From Streptococcus sanguinis (GTDB lineage Bacteria; Bacillota; Bacilli; Lactobacillales; Streptococcaceae): a DNA stretch of 64,000 bases. The translations under genes were made by a program, and so were the position numbers. Below, one piece after another: positions 8,847 through 18,670 of this stretch. The DNA is taken from the NCBI RefSeq assembly GCF_001078705.1, contig NZ_CDMW01000001.1, forward strand, positions 1,977,541 through 2,041,540, written 5' to 3'. Every line of letters begins with the position of its first letter. Position 1 is the stretch's first letter. Under the pieces are notes generated by a model. It worked only from the letters and a program-made list of their open reading frames with translations, did no database searches and was not told the DNA's origin.

Positions 8847-9662
8847 TTACTTTTTCTTTTTCTGTGCTCTTTTCAGGGCACGTTTCTTTTTCTGTTCCAA
8901 TTGACGCTCTGACCGTTCCTTGGCTTCCCGCTCAGCAATGATTTTAAAAGGATTGCTCAGCAGCAAGGTCTGAACCACCTGATAAGCATTTGAGACCGCC
9001 CAGTAGAGGGCTACCCCACTCGCTGCATAGAGGGCAAAAAAGAAAATCATCACTGGCATCAGGTACATCATGACTGTCATACCGCCATTTCTCTCAGGCA
9101 AGGCCTTGTTTGAAAGCCACGTACTGAAGAAAGTGAAGAGAGCTGCCAACAGGGGAAGAATAAAGGTCGGATCTGTCGCTCCTAGATTGAGCCAGAGGAA
9201 GTGACCTGTTTTCATAAATTCAACCCGAGTCAGGGCTTGAAACAGAGCCAAGAGCACCGGCATCTGGATAAAGAGCGGAATGAATGAGGCATAGGGATTG
9301 ACACCCTTTTCTTTGTAGAGCTTTTGAGTTTCCTCAGCCAAGGCTGTTCTGCTCTCCATATCCTTACCAGGATACTTTTCCTGCAGTTGCTTGATATGCG
9401 GCTGTACTTCCTGCAGCTTGCGAGAAGAAGTCGTCTGGAATTGGAAGACTGGCAGGAGAACTGTTCGGATAATCAAGGTAAAGAGAATAATCCCAATCCC
9501 CTTGCTTCCACCAAAGGATAGAAAACGAATGGTGTCGGCAAAGAAATAGACCAGCTTCTCCCAGAAGCCATTTGAATCGGCTGTTACTTGACTGGTTCCG
9601 CAGGCTGTGAGGAAGATCAGCGAGGCAACCAGCAAAATCCCTAATTTACTTTTCTGTTTCAC
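8847..9662 (-). CDS. yidC: Membrane protein insertase YidC/OxaA
   Basis: A 271-residue insertase that helps membrane proteins enter the lipid bilayer with or without SecYEG. GTG start (9660-9662) after GGAAGGA; a longer frame to 9692 lacks this support. A lipoprotein signal ends at LTAC-G, followed by five membrane segments with the conserved [17 protein letters not shown] region carrying the hydrophilic-groove arginine. A basic tail ([14 protein letters not shown]) suits ribosome contact. The start overlaps the rnpA stop by 17 bases, suggesting translational coupling. Confidence 0.93.
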   Translation of the reverse strand: MKQKSKLGILLVASLIFLTACGTSQVTADSNGFWEKLVYFFADTIRFLSFGGSKGIGIILFTLIIRTVLLPVFQFQTTSSRKLQEVQPHIKQLQEKYPGKDMESRTALAEETQKLYKEKGVNPYASFIPLFIQMPVLLALFQALTRVEFMKTGHFLWLNLGATDPTFILPLLAALFTFFSTWLSNKALPERNGGMTVMMYLMPVMIFFFALYAASGVALYWAVSNAYQVVQTLLLSNPFKIIAEREAKERSERQLEQKKKRALKRAQKKKK

Positions 9663-10005
9663 AAATGAATCCTTCCTGATAAAGTTTAGCAATTTTCAAC
9701 ACATGCAATAAATTTTGTTCAACTTGGTGGTAGTCCAACTCCTCTACTCCCTTGCGAGCGATAACGACGAAGTCTGCCTGAACTAACTGTTTTTGATGCT
9801 GCATCAAGACATGGCGGATTTTTCTTTTAATACGATTACGAACCACTGCATTCCCTAGCTTTTTACTGACGGAAATTCCAACTCGAAAATGCTTTTGCTC
9901 TTTTTCTAACATGTAAACGACAAATTTTCGATTAGCAAAACTCTGTCCTCTTTTAAAAATCGCATTAAAATCTTTTTCGCTCTTGACGCGATAGTTTTTT
10001 CTCAA
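9646..10005 (-). CDS. rnpA: Ribonuclease P protein component
   Basis: A 119-residue basic protein with the RNase P signature [16 protein letters not shown] and an N-terminal [24 protein letters not shown]. It binds the catalytic RNase P RNA and helps process tRNA 5' ends. The start codon is TTG (10003-10005), preceded by GGAG; this is common for rnpA in streptococci. First gene of the rnpA-yidC-jag operon. Confidence 0.95.
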   Translation of the reverse strand: MRKNYRVKSEKDFNAIFKRGQSFANRKFVVYMLEKEQKHFRVGISVSKKLGNAVVRNRIKRKIRHVLMQHQKQLVQADFVVIARKGVEELDYHQVEQNLLHVLKIAKLYQEGFICETEK

Positions 10006-10115
10006 AACTCAACTCCATCCACCAAAATTATATCTATTATACCATATTTTTCGAAAATGCCAATAAGAGCCGCTATGACGCTGTTTTTGCAAATATTTAA
10101 AAGGTCGATTCACTT

Positions 10116-10141
10116 AAAAAACACCGCAATTCCTTGCGATG
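10116..10141 (-). terminator. Terminator of argG-argH
   Basis: Stem CACCGCAA/TTGCGATG (one G-T pair on the minus strand) with a six-T tail reading leftward, 12 bases after the argH stop. Confidence 0.75.
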
Positions 10142-10152
10142 TTCCCTATATC

Positions 10153-11538
10153 TTATTCCTTTTCCAGCTGTTTCTTAGCCCGTTCCAACTCCTGACGGAT
10201 CTGTGCAAATCCAGTCCCGCCAAGGGAATTCCGCTTTTGTACAGCAGTCTGCGAATCAAGCGCTTGATAAATGTCTTCCTCAATCAGCGACGACACTTCC
10301 TGATAGCGACTCAGCGGAATATCCTGTAGATAATAGCCTGCCTTGCTGCATTCCAGTACCAACTTTCCGACAATCTCATGGGCTTCCCGGAAAGGCAGTC
10401 CTTTCTTGGCCAGATAGTCAGCCAATTCTGTCGCATTGGAGAAATCCTGCTGAGTTGAAACCAGCATTTTTTCTTTGTTTACAGTCATACTAGACAGCAT
10501 ACCCGCCATAATATCCAGCGATTTTTGGATGGTATCTACTGTATCAAACATACCTTCCTTGTCTTCCTGCAGGTCCTTATTATAGGCCAAGGGCAGGGAT
10601 TTCATAACCGTCAGAAGGCTGAAGAGATGCCCATAGACCCGGCCGCTCTTGCCCCGAATCAGCTCCGCCATGTCCGGATTTTTCTTTTGCGGCATGATGG
10701 AAGAGCCAGTGCTAAAGGTATCTGACAGGCTGACAAAGCCGTATTCATAGCTGCACCAGTTAATCAGCTCCTCGCAGAGACGAGACAGATGCATGATGAG
10801 AATGCTGCTGTTAGATAGAAACTCCAAGATAAAGTCCCGATCGCTGACCGCATCCAAGGAATTGTGGTAAAGTCCTTTGAAGCCCAATAAATCAGCCGTC
10901 AGCTCCCTGTCAATCGGAAACGTTGTACCCGCCAGAGCGGCTGCTCCTAAAGGAGACAAATCCGTATGCTCCAGATTAAAAGCAAAGCGCTGACTATCCC
11001 GGCTGAACATCTGATAATAGGCCAGCAGATGATGGGCAAAGCTAATCGGCTGGGCATGCTGCAGATGGGTATAGCCTGGCATGATGGTCTCCACATGCTC
11101 CTCAGCCAAGTCCAATAGCACCTGACGCAGATTCAAGAGTTTATCCGCAATCTGACCGAGCTGATCCTTAAGATAAAGGTGCATATCTGTCGCCACCTGG
11201 TCATTACGGGAGCGAGCCGTATGAAGCTTACCGGCTACTGGCCCAATCTCCTCGGTCAGAAGAGATTCCATATTCATATGAATATCTTCATTACGCACAT
11301 CAAACTCAAGCTCTCCAGCCTCATAACGTGCTAACAGCTTTTCTAGGCCTGCCTGAATAGCAGCTGCTTCCTCTGGAGCAATGATTCCTGTCTGCCCCAG
11401 CATTTTGACATGGGCTAGGCTGTCCTGCAGATCATAAGGAGCCAGACGATAGTCAAAGCCAATGCTGGCACCAAACTCCTCTACCCAGCCTTCCAGAGAG
11501 GCTTCAAAACGTCCGCCCCACAGTTTATGATTCGCCAT
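10153..11538 (-). CDS. argH: Argininosuccinate lyase
   Basis: A 461-residue enzyme that splits argininosuccinate into arginine and fumarate, the last step of arginine synthesis. The fumarase/aspartase signature [11 protein letters not shown] is present, as are the conserved [12 protein letters not shown] and TSRGYTHLQ-like ([12 protein letters not shown]) segments. Length matches the family. It starts 14 bases after the argG stop, so the two genes form an operon. Confidence 0.97.
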   Translation of the reverse strand: MANHKLWGGRFEASLEGWVEEFGASIGFDYRLAPYDLQDSLAHVKMLGQTGIIAPEEAAAIQAGLEKLLARYEAGELEFDVRNEDIHMNMESLLTEEIGPVAGKLHTARSRNDQVATDMHLYLKDQLGQIADKLLNLRQVLLDLAEEHVETIMPGYTHLQHAQPISFAHHLLAYYQMFSRDSQRFAFNLEHTDLSPLGAAALAGTTFPIDRELTADLLGFKGLYHNSLDAVSDRDFILEFLSNSSILIMHLSRLCEELINWCSYEYGFVSLSDTFSTGSSIMPQKKNPDMAELIRGKSGRVYGHLFSLLTVMKSLPLAYNKDLQEDKEGMFDTVDTIQKSLDIMAGMLSSMTVNKEKMLVSTQQDFSNATELADYLAKKGLPFREAHEIVGKLVLECSKAGYYLQDIPLSRYQEVSSLIEEDIYQALDSQTAVQKRNSLGGTGFAQIRQELERAKKQLEKE

Positions 11539-11552
11539 AGGAAAGCCCCTTT

Positions 11553-12752
11553 CTATTTGTCCTTGTGGGCCTGAACCTCTGCGTGAACCTTAGATGGAAG
11601 CCCCCATAGCTTGATAAAGCCAATCGCGGCATCCTGGTCAAAGGTATCTGCACTGGTATAGGTAGCCAGACTTTCGTCGTAGAGAGAATTAGCAGACTTA
11701 CGCGCTACGACTGTCGCAGACCCCTTATAAAGCTTCACTTTAGCTGTGCCATTGACCACCTGCTGGGTGGACTTGAGATAGGCAATCAGAGCTTCTGTCG
11801 CTGGATTAAACCAGAGGCCATTATAGATGAGATTGGACAGTTCGTTTTCGATAATCGGTTTGAAATGAGCTAATTCTCTGACTAGAGTCAGATCCTCGAT
11901 TTCCTTGTGGGCAGCCAAGAGAGTCACCGCACCAGGGCATTCATAGATTTCCCGAGACTTAATCCCTACCAGACGATTTTCCACATGGTCAATCCGTCCA
12001 ACACCGTGTTGTCCTGCCAAGTCATTCAGCTCAAGAATCAAGTCCGCCAGCTTCATCTTTTTGCCATCTAAAGCAACTGGCACGCCTGCCTCAAAGTCAA
12101 TATTTACATAGACTGGGCTGTCTGGCGCTGCTTCTGGCGCAACCGTCAAATCATAGGCATCTTCCGGGGCTTCATTCCAAGGGTTTTCCAAGACTCCGCA
12201 CTCATTGGCTCGTCCCCAAAGGTTTTGATCGACTGAGTAAGGACTATCCAGATCTGCAGGAATTGGCACACCATTAGCTTTAGCATAATTAATTTCTTCT
12301 TCCCGAGACCATTTCCACTCCCGAACCGGAGCGATGACCTTGAGACTGGGATCCAAGGAGGCGATAGCCACTTCAAAACGAACCTGATCGTTTCCTTTTC
12401 CCGTACAGCCATGGGCAATGGTTGTCGCCCCCGTCTTGTGGGCAATTTCAACCAATTTCTTAGAAATCAAAGGTCGGCTCAGAGCGGACACTAGAGGATA
12501 TTTTCGTTCGTAGAAGGTGTGTCCTTGCAGAGCAACCAAGACGTAGTCTTCTGCAAACTCGTCTTTAACATCAATAACATGTGATTCGATAGCGCCAACT
12601 TTCAGCGCCTTGTCATGAATGAAATCCAAATCATTTCCTTCACCTACGTCCATACAGACCGCGATCACATCATAATCCTTGTCCAGCCAAGTAATAGCCA
12701 CCGAAGTGTCCAAACCGCCGGAATACGCTAAAATGACTTTTTCTTTAACCAT
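11553..12752 (-). CDS. argG: Argininosuccinate synthase
   Basis: A 399-residue enzyme that joins citrulline and aspartate using ATP. The N-terminal PP-loop [10 protein letters not shown] is the ATP pyrophosphatase motif, and [14 protein letters not shown] is the family signature. Start ATG follows GAGGT. The promoter upstream has a strong -35 and a candidate ARG box, in line with ArgR control. Confidence 0.97.
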   Translation of the reverse strand: MVKEKVILAYSGGLDTSVAITWLDKDYDVIAVCMDVGEGNDLDFIHDKALKVGAIESHVIDVKDEFAEDYVLVALQGHTFYERKYPLVSALSRPLISKKLVEIAHKTGATTIAHGCTGKGNDQVRFEVAIASLDPSLKVIAPVREWKWSREEEINYAKANGVPIPADLDSPYSVDQNLWGRANECGVLENPWNEAPEDAYDLTVAPEAAPDSPVYVNIDFEAGVPVALDGKKMKLADLILELNDLAGQHGVGRIDHVENRLVGIKSREIYECPGAVTLLAAHKEIEDLTLVRELAHFKPIIENELSNLIYNGLWFNPATEALIAYLKSTQQVVNGTAKVKLYKGSATVVARKSANSLYDESLATYTSADTFDQDAAIGFIKLWGLPSKVHAEVQAHKDK

Positions 12753-12789
12753 GCGATTACCTCTATCCTTCTACATTTTATTTTTAAAC

Positions 12790-12870
12790 ATTCTACTGTA
12801 TGAAAATGCGAATGTCAAGAGGAAATTTAATATTTATTAAAATAAAAACGTTTTATCAATTTTTATTCAA
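12790..12870 (-). promoter_or_regulatory. argG promoter with candidate ARG box
   Basis: On the minus strand TTGACA (12813-12818), a 17-bp spacer and TAGAAT (12790-12795). Upstream, TTGAATAAAAATTGA (12856-12870) matches the Gram-positive ArgR box pattern TGAATnnnnATTCA except for one position. Regulation by an ArgR/AhrC repressor is inference. Confidence 0.65.
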
Positions 12871-12903
12871 AATCAACATATTATATACTGAACTCAAAAT
12901 AAG

Positions 12904-12926
12904 AAAAAAAGAGTCTGTCAAGACTC
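12904..12926 (-). terminator. Terminator of the DUF6287-like lipoprotein gene
   Basis: GAGTCT (12911-12916)/AGACTC (12921-12926) with a seven-T tail on the minus strand, two bases after the gene's stop. Confidence 0.8.
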
Positions 12927-12927
12927 C

Positions 12928-13563
12928 TTATTTTACACGGTAAAAAACATCGGGATGTTCGGAAACACTCTGGGTGATGATGAAACGATCTTGACTGGTA
13001 TCAGTCGGATCCGTCCCATTGACAGTCTCCCCAGCTGGCAGACTCTTTCCTGCTGGAATGATGAGAAAGGCAGCACCGGTTTGGTTTTTCCAACGAATCC
13101 CTGCTCGGTAAATCCCATTTTCATCTGGCCCGGAGTAATCTCCTGTCTCAAGCTTGGCAACATCTGAGTCGATACCAGACGCATCAAATGTATAACTGTT
13201 CCCTTTGGCATCCTGCCAAGTACCAATCATGCTGGAAAAATCTCCAGAAGCAATAGCCTTCATATCCAAACTAGAAGTTGATGCCGTATCTTTCTCTCCT
13301 TTGCTAGTTTCCTTGGCAGACTTTTCAGCTTCAGTTTCCGAATTCTGCTGAGAGCCTGTATCAGAAGTTTCCTGATTGTCCGCTTGACCATCAAGTTCGC
13401 TCGAATTGGACCCTCTTTCAGACTTTTTAGAAGATGCAGAGCTAGTTGAACTTGCTTTAGAATTGTTGGAAGCAGGATTCGTCTGCTCTTTCTTTTGGTT
13501 ACAGGTTACTAGCACGAGTATGGCTACTAGCCCTCCAACCAAGATAATGATCCATTTTTTCAT
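12928..13563 (-). CDS. Surface lipoprotein with DUF6287-like domain
   Basis: A 211-residue protein. N-terminal signal MKKWIIILVGGLVAILVLVTC with the lipobox cysteine at position 21, then a Ser/Thr/Lys/Glu-rich linker (about residues 25-98) typical of cell-wall-spanning spacers. The C-terminal domain opens with LDMKAIASGDFSSMIGTWQD and contains YTFDASG, the pattern of the DUF6287 family in streptococci. Function unknown. Single gene with its own terminator, upstream of argG on the same strand but read separately. Confidence 0.7.
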   Translation of the reverse strand: MKKWIIILVGGLVAILVLVTCNQKKEQTNPASNNSKASSTSSASSKKSERGSNSSELDGQADNQETSDTGSQQNSETEAEKSAKETSKGEKDTASTSSLDMKAIASGDFSSMIGTWQDAKGNSYTFDASGIDSDVAKLETGDYSGPDENGIYRAGIRWKNQTGAAFLIIPAGKSLPAGETVNGTDPTDTSQDRFIITQSVSEHPDVFYRVK

Positions 13564-13624
13564 TTCTCTCTCCTTAAGGTATTTTCTTATTACAATTGTG
13601 ACATAAAAACAAAAATTTGCAAAG

Positions 13625-13648
13625 TAAAAACCAGCTCGAAAGCTGGTT
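13625..13648 (-). terminator. Terminator of gltX
   Basis: Perfect arms AACCAGCT (13629-13636) and AGCTGGTT (13641-13648), then T-rich on the minus strand. Confidence 0.8.
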
Positions 13649-13655
13649 TATCTTA

Positions 13656-15110
13656 TTAAATTTGATTTAGCATGTTTTCGATATGCTGGATAGATTTTTC
13701 ACGACCTAGCAGGTAAATGGTATCTGGCAGCTCTGGTCCATGCATTTCACCAGAAACGGCAATCCGAATCGGCATAAAGAGATTTTTACCCTTGATACCA
13801 GTCTCTTTTTGAACTGCCTTAATCTGCGGGAAGATATTCTCCGTCACAAAATCTGCGTCAGACATTGCTTCTAGCTTTTCTTTGAAAGCTGTCAACACTG
13901 TCGGTACCGTTTCGCCAGCCATGACCTCACGCTCCGCATCTGTCAACTCTGGAAAGTCGGCAAAGAAGAGGTCTGTCAGAGGCACGATTTCATCTACAGA
14001 CTTCATTTGTGGTTTGTAGAGCTCTACAAGCTTTTCTGCCTTATCTGTCAAACGGCCCGCTTCTTCCAAGTACGGCTTAGCTAGAGCGAAGATTGTGTCA
14101 AAATCTGCATTCTTGATGTATTCGTTATTCATCCAGTCCAGCTTCTTCTGGTCAAAGGCAGCTGGGGACTTACTGAGACGTTTTTCATCAAAGAGCTCAA
14201 TCAATTCTTGGCGAGAGAAAATCTCATGCTCGCCACCAGGATTCCAGCCCAGCAGTGCAATAAAGTTAAAGACTGCTTCTGGTAGGTAGCCTTTCTTGCG
14301 GTAATCCTCGATGAACTGGAGGGTATTGGTATCGCGCTTGGACAGTTTCTTACCTGTTTCAGAGTTGATAATCAGGGTCATGTGCCCAAATTCTGGAGCT
14401 TCCCAGCCTAGAGCTTCATAAACCATGAGCTGCTTAGGTGTGTTAGCAATATGGTCATCTCCACGAATAACGTGCGAAATTTCCATCAGATGGTCATCAA
14501 TAACCACAGCAAAGTTATAAGTTGGGTAGCCGTCTTTCTTCTGGATAACCCAGTCGCCACCGATATTGCCACCTTCGAACTCAATTTCGCCCTTGACCAT
14601 GTCAGTCCACTTGTAGACACCAGCATCATTGACAGCCAGACGAACCGTCGGAATGATCCCCGCTGCTTCGCGCTCAGCGATGTAGGCTGCTTTCTCTTCC
14701 TCTGACATGCCTAGAAACTCATTGATATAACGCGGTGTTTCACCAGCTGCTTCCTGGCGTTCACGTTCAGCCGCTAATTCTTCCTCAGTCACATAGGACT
14801 TGTAAGCTAAGCCCTTTTCCAAGAGTTCATTGACGTATTTTTGGTAAATATCCAAGCGCTCAGACTGGCGGTAGTTCTCATGAGTCTCAGGACTTTCATC
14901 CCAGTCAATACCCAGCCAGCGTAAGTTTTCAAGCTGCGAGCGTTCCCCGTCTTCTACATGGCGCTTGCGGTCTGTATCCTCGATACGGATAATGAAGGTC
15001 CCGCCATGATGACGAGCATAGAGGTAGTTAAAGAGCGCAGTCCGCGCATTTCCGATGTGTAATAGTCCAGTCGGACTTGGTGCATAACGCACTCGAATCG
15101 CTTTTGTCAA
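13656..15110 (-). CDS. gltX: Glutamyl-tRNA synthetase
   Basis: A 484-residue class I aminoacyl-tRNA synthetase. HIGH-type motif in [19 protein letters not shown] and the KMSKS loop as KLSKRD. Streptococci lack GlnRS, so this enzyme is expected to be non-discriminating and to charge tRNA-Gln too, with correction by GatCAB; that is family knowledge. The start is TTG (15108-15110) after GGAG; a nearby ATG is out of frame. Confidence 0.96.
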   Translation of the reverse strand: MTKAIRVRYAPSPTGLLHIGNARTALFNYLYARHHGGTFIIRIEDTDRKRHVEDGERSQLENLRWLGIDWDESPETHENYRQSERLDIYQKYVNELLEKGLAYKSYVTEEELAAERERQEAAGETPRYINEFLGMSEEEKAAYIAEREAAGIIPTVRLAVNDAGVYKWTDMVKGEIEFEGGNIGGDWVIQKKDGYPTYNFAVVIDDHLMEISHVIRGDDHIANTPKQLMVYEALGWEAPEFGHMTLIINSETGKKLSKRDTNTLQFIEDYRKKGYLPEAVFNFIALLGWNPGGEHEIFSRQELIELFDEKRLSKSPAAFDQKKLDWMNNEYIKNADFDTIFALAKPYLEEAGRLTDKAEKLVELYKPQMKSVDEIVPLTDLFFADFPELTDAEREVMAGETVPTVLTAFKEKLEAMSDADFVTENIFPQIKAVQKETGIKGKNLFMPIRIAVSGEMHGPELPDTIYLLGREKSIQHIENMLNQI

Positions 15111-15215
15111 AGTTCCATTCTCCTATTTGTATTCGGGGAATCATTCCCACTCCGATTTTCAAACGTAATCATTATATCATACTCTGAGGGCAGAATACGA
15201 CTTTACAATCTATTT

Positions 15216-15995
15216 TTACGACAGGCGCTCTTCCAGCTGGAAGTCAATAGGAATCCAGGCCAGTACATTCTCCATCTGCTTTTCCCAGTAATACCACTCA
15301 TGCTTACCTGGACTGTGGCTGTAAGTAATCTCCAAGCCCAAGTCTTGCAGGTTTTTCACTGCCTCCTGATTGGCCTTGTAGAGAAAATCCTCTTCGCCAC
15401 ACCAAGCCCAAAGCTTGGTCTTTTTATCAGATTGCTTGGCTATACTTTCCAGCGAGTGAGGGCTGCTAGTCCAGTCTTTATAGTCTCCAAAAACTCCTCG
15501 CCAATAGGCTGGTGTTGCCAGCTCAGCATTATCTGGACGAGCATCAAGAAAACTCAAAGCTCCAGAAAGACTTGCCGCGTATGAAAAGCGGTTAGACTTG
15601 AGAGCCAGCTTAAAGGCTCCGTATCCGCCCATGGAAAGACCAGCGATAAAATTCTTCTCCCGCTTATCTGACATATTTGGGAAAAAGCGCTTGAGCACCC
15701 GAGGCAGCTCCTCAGCGATGGCTTCGTAATAGTTAAAACCGTACTGAGTATCGGTGTACCAGCCGTTGCTGGTATTAGGCATGACAACAATCAAGTTGGT
15801 CGAGCGAACTAGACGCTCAATATTTGAGCGCTTGAGCCAGCTATTGTGATTCCCGTTCATACCATGAAGCAGGTACAAAACAGGAATGTCCTTATCATCC
15901 GGCTTGTCTACGCGAGCTGCATCCGGATAGAGGACATTAACGCCCCATTCCATCTCCAAAGCCTCAGAATAATACTCTATTTTCATCACTGCCAT
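15216..15995 (-). CDS. estA: Tributyrin-type esterase, EstA family
   Basis: A 259-residue alpha/beta-hydrolase acting on short-chain esters. Nucleophile elbow [10 protein letters not shown], acid region GEEDFLY and catalytic His in [13 protein letters not shown]. The oxyanion/HG region [14 protein letters not shown] is also present. Start chosen at ATG of MAVMKIEYY, eight bases after GAAGGAG; an upstream in-frame extension is rejected. It follows the RNase J2 gene after a terminator hairpin. No signal peptide is visible, so it is probably cytoplasmic. Confidence 0.85.
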   Translation of the reverse strand: MAVMKIEYYSEALEMEWGVNVLYPDAARVDKPDDKDIPVLYLLHGMNGNHNSWLKRSNIERLVRSTNLIVVMPNTSNGWYTDTQYGFNYYEAIAEELPRVLKRFFPNMSDKREKNFIAGLSMGGYGAFKLALKSNRFSYAASLSGALSFLDARPDNAELATPAYWRGVFGDYKDWTSSPHSLESIAKQSDKKTKLWAWCGEEDFLYKANQEAVKNLQDLGLEITYSHSPGKHEWYYWEKQMENVLAWIPIDFQLEERLS

Positions 15996-16021
15996 TCGCA
16001 TTTCTCCTTCGTATCTTCCTG

Positions 16022-16053
16022 ACAAGAAAAAGCCGAAGCCCGACTTTTCTTGT
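16022..16053 (-). terminator. Terminator hairpin between rnjB and estA
   Basis: Perfect 9-bp outer arms ACAAGAAAA (16022-16030) and TTTTCTTGT (16045-16053) around a GC-rich core with a T run on the minus strand. It probably ends or attenuates the rnjB message before estA. Confidence 0.65.
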
Positions 16054-16069
16054 ATTTGTGTTCAGATTT

Positions 16070-17737
16070 TTACCGCACTTCCATAACAACCGGCAAAATA
16101 GCTGGGCGACGCTTGGTTTGGTCAAAGAGATATTTGGCCAGACTGTCACGGACAGCACCCTTCAGCTCACCCCAGTCAAAGCTATCCTGCGCCAGATAGT
16201 CTTCCACGGTTTTATTGATAAGGTCAGAGCTCTCACGCAGAATATCTCTGCTCTTCTTGACATAGACAAATCCACGGGTGTGTACTTTAGCCTTGGAAAT
16301 GATTTTCTTTTCCTTACGGTTAACCGTGAGTGCTACGATGAAAATACCATCTTCAGACAAGACCTTGCGGTCGCGCAGGACGATATTGCCTACATCACCA
16401 ATCGCATTCCCATCAATCATGACATCTCCAGCTGATACTGCACCAGCAGGCACAAAATCACCATGGTCGTATTCCATGATGCTGCCACGCTTAGGAATGA
16501 AGATATTTTCCGGCAGCATGCCAATTTCCATGGCAGCCTTAGCATGAGCATCCAATCCGCGGTACTCACCCTGAATAGGGAAGAGGTACTTAGGCTGCAG
16601 CAGGTTAATCATGAGCTGCAAATCACGCGCATTTGCGTGACCCGAAACCCGCAGGTTTTGGGTAATCAGCTTGACAATCCCCCCAGCCTGATAAATCATA
16701 TTTTCTACACGAGCCACGACCGCTTCCTTGGCAATAGAAGGCGTTGTTACGATGTAAATCAAATCTCCTTCCTTGATTTCCACATAGCGGTGGCGGCCGA
16801 TTGACATCTTACGCAGGCCATTGATAGGCTCACCCATCCGGCCAGTCTCCAAGATAATCAACTCATGGTCTTCAAACTTAGACATTTCCTTAGGCTTGAT
16901 CAAAAGGCGTTCGTCCACCAAGGACAGCTTCTTGAGGCGGATAGCCGTACGAACGATATTTTCAACATCAAAGCCTGTCAAAACCACTCGACGGCCAGTC
17001 TCTGCAGCTGCATCAAAGACCTGCTGGATACGAGACAAGTTGCTGGCAACCGCCGCAACAATCACGCGGCCATCCCAGTCAGCAATCGTATCTTCGATTT
17101 CCTTGCCGACCTCGCTCTCGCTAGCTACCTGAACGCTACTGTCCGCATTGGCTGAATCACTGAGCAAGGCCAGAACACCCTCGCGGCCAATCTCAGCCAG
17201 ACGGCCAAAGTCTGTCGCATAGGATGGGCTGGCAGACTGGTCAAACTTGAAATCACCTGTATAAACGATACTGCCTTTTCTGGTCTTGATGACAATTCCC
17301 AAACTCTCAGGAATCGAGTGGGTCGTCCGGAAGAAGGAAACTACGGTTTTGCCAAATTCAATCTCGGTATTTTCATCAATCACATGGAAATCATTGAACT
17401 TCTTAACTACATCATTGTTTTTGACAAATAGCTTAGCCAGCTCAATCGTCAACTCTGATCCGAAAACCGGCACCTTCGCATCTGCTAAAAGATTAGGCAG
17501 AGCACCAATCGCATCTGCGTGTCCGTGCGTCAGAAAGACACCCGCAATCCGCTTCTTATTTTCAAACAAATAGTCCATGTTGGGAACGACATAATCCACA
17601 CCCAACTGCTCATTTTCTGGGTACTTCAGCCCAACATCCAATACAAAAATGGAATCATCCACTTCGGCAACATAGAGGTTTTTACCATTTTCACGTACGC
17701 CGCCTAAAGCAATCAGTTTAATATTGCTCTTGCTCAT
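16070..17737 (-). CDS. rnjB: Ribonuclease J2
   Basis: A 555-residue metallo-beta-lactamase/beta-CASP ribonuclease of the RNA degradosome. The metal motif reads LTHGHADAIGALP, where RNase J1 has HxHEDH; this degenerate form is typical of J2, which has weak activity and partners J1. Later motifs include YTGDFKFDQS, the SGHAN segment RVSGHANARDLQ, and a basic C-terminal domain. GGAG precedes the start. The promoter and a leader hairpin are visible upstream. Confidence 0.92.
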   Translation of the reverse strand: MSKSNIKLIALGGVRENGKNLYVAEVDDSIFVLDVGLKYPENEQLGVDYVVPNMDYLFENKKRIAGVFLTHGHADAIGALPNLLADAKVPVFGSELTIELAKLFVKNNDVVKKFNDFHVIDENTEIEFGKTVVSFFRTTHSIPESLGIVIKTRKGSIVYTGDFKFDQSASPSYATDFGRLAEIGREGVLALLSDSANADSSVQVASESEVGKEIEDTIADWDGRVIVAAVASNLSRIQQVFDAAAETGRRVVLTGFDVENIVRTAIRLKKLSLVDERLLIKPKEMSKFEDHELIILETGRMGEPINGLRKMSIGRHRYVEIKEGDLIYIVTTPSIAKEAVVARVENMIYQAGGIVKLITQNLRVSGHANARDLQLMINLLQPKYLFPIQGEYRGLDAHAKAAMEIGMLPENIFIPKRGSIMEYDHGDFVPAGAVSAGDVMIDGNAIGDVGNIVLRDRKVLSEDGIFIVALTVNRKEKKIISKAKVHTRGFVYVKKSRDILRESSDLINKTVEDYLAQDSFDWGELKGAVRDSLAKYLFDQTKRRPAILPVVMEVR

Positions 17738-17832
17738 TTTTTCTCCTATTCAATTTTCAGAACCTCACTTTTATCAAAGATTCTTTATTTTATTACTAAC
17801 GGTCCTTGGCTAGCCAAGTCGAATTACAGTCT

Positions 17833-17889
17833 TGCAAACCTTAGGTTTGCATATCTAACCTATTATAGCATTTTTTCATGTTTTTTCAA
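17833..17889 (-). promoter_or_regulatory. rnjB promoter with hairpin at the mRNA 5' end
   Basis: Minus-strand TTGAAA (17884-17889), a 16-bp spacer and TATAAT (17862-17867). The expected transcription start near 17855 is followed at once by a perfect hairpin, TGCAAACC-loop-GGTTTGCA (17833-17851). A 5'-terminal stem of this kind would shield the message from 5'-end-dependent RNases. Confidence 0.6.
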
Positions 17890-17921
17890 AGTCAAGTGTG
17901 CCTTCTTAGCGCCCTTGGCTA

Positions 17922-17957
17922 CAAAAAACGACCTCTAGCTTTACTCGGCTAGAGGTC
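17922..17957 (-). terminator. Terminator of a lost minus-strand gene
   Basis: Perfect 10-bp stem GACCTCTAGC (17930-17939)/GCTAGAGGTC (17948-17957) with a T-rich tail on the minus strand. No intact gene lies upstream of it. Confidence 0.7.
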
Positions 17958-17961
17958 TGGT

Positions 17962-18316
17962 TTACTTCGCTGGTATGAGAGCAATCAGTTCATCCAAAGT
18001 GTAACTGAATAACAATTTTTTATTTATTGTTTTTATTATTTTTTATAAACTTTTAATTCCTTCAACCGCTAATGATTTTCTTTTTATCTTAGCATTGGAA
18101 ATCTCTATAACATAATAAAGCACTATTGATTGAATTCTCGAAGTTTGAAAACCATCTAAAAGCTTCTACTTTCTATACTATCGTTACAATCAGGCAAGCT
18201 AAGCAGGCCTGTCTGACAATTCAACCAATATGTCAAGTAAAGCAACTACTTATGTATTACAAACAACTATACCAACAAAGTAAACTTAAAAGCGAATGAA
18301 TTTGGTTTCCTTTCTT
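17962..18316 (-). pseudogene. Remnant of a gene between an orphan promoter and terminator
   Basis: Minus-strand codons just before the terminator read LFSYTLDELIALIPAK then stop, which looks like a true protein C-terminus, but the frame closes after about 30 codons upstream. A ribosome-site-like AGAAAGGAAACC near 18303-18316 follows a good promoter, with no open frame after it. The segment therefore looks like a gene that has lost its body. I cannot tell which family it belonged to. Confidence 0.4.
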
Positions 18317-18333
18317 TCTATTTCCTTAACTCT

Positions 18334-18371
18334 ATTATAGTACTCTATCCAGATTTTTGCAAGCGTTTACA
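18334..18371 (-). promoter_or_regulatory. Orphan sigma-70 promoter overlapped by a cre site
   Basis: Minus-strand TTGCAA (18357-18362), 17-bp spacer, TATAAT (18334-18339). The operator TGTAAACGCTTGCA (18358-18371) fits the CcpA consensus WTGNAANCGNWNNCW and overlaps the -35, which would give glucose repression. Confidence 0.65.
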
Positions 18372-18670
18372 CATTAAAAATACAAAAATATTTTAAGATT
18401 TTCGAAAAAGTAGTTACACAAAGAAAAAAGGCTGTCAAACTAGATGCTGTTTTGTTATTCGATTAATAATTCAGTATGTGTTGCTTTTTCAATCCAGTAA
18501 GAATGTTAAGAAACCTCTTCTCAGAAATTAGATTCTAATCGTAATTTTTTATGTTAAAATAAATAGCGGTTGTATACTTCTTCCGGTATTTCATTTGGAA
18601 TATTACTTATTTCATTCATTGCTTTGCATGAATTTATAATTTAGAGGACTTTAATAAGGGGAATACTATT
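18372..18670 (+). other. AT-rich gap upstream of the DUF389 gene
   Basis: No open frame or RNA gene is apparent. A possible -10 TATACT lies about 100 bases before the DUF389 start, and AAGGGG precedes its ATG. Nothing else is supported. Confidence 0.4.

Noticed and set aside
18401-18460. A-rich stretch with GGCTGTCAAACTAG, considered as a terminator or IS edge
   Set aside because: No matching arm for a stem and no flanking repeat were found.
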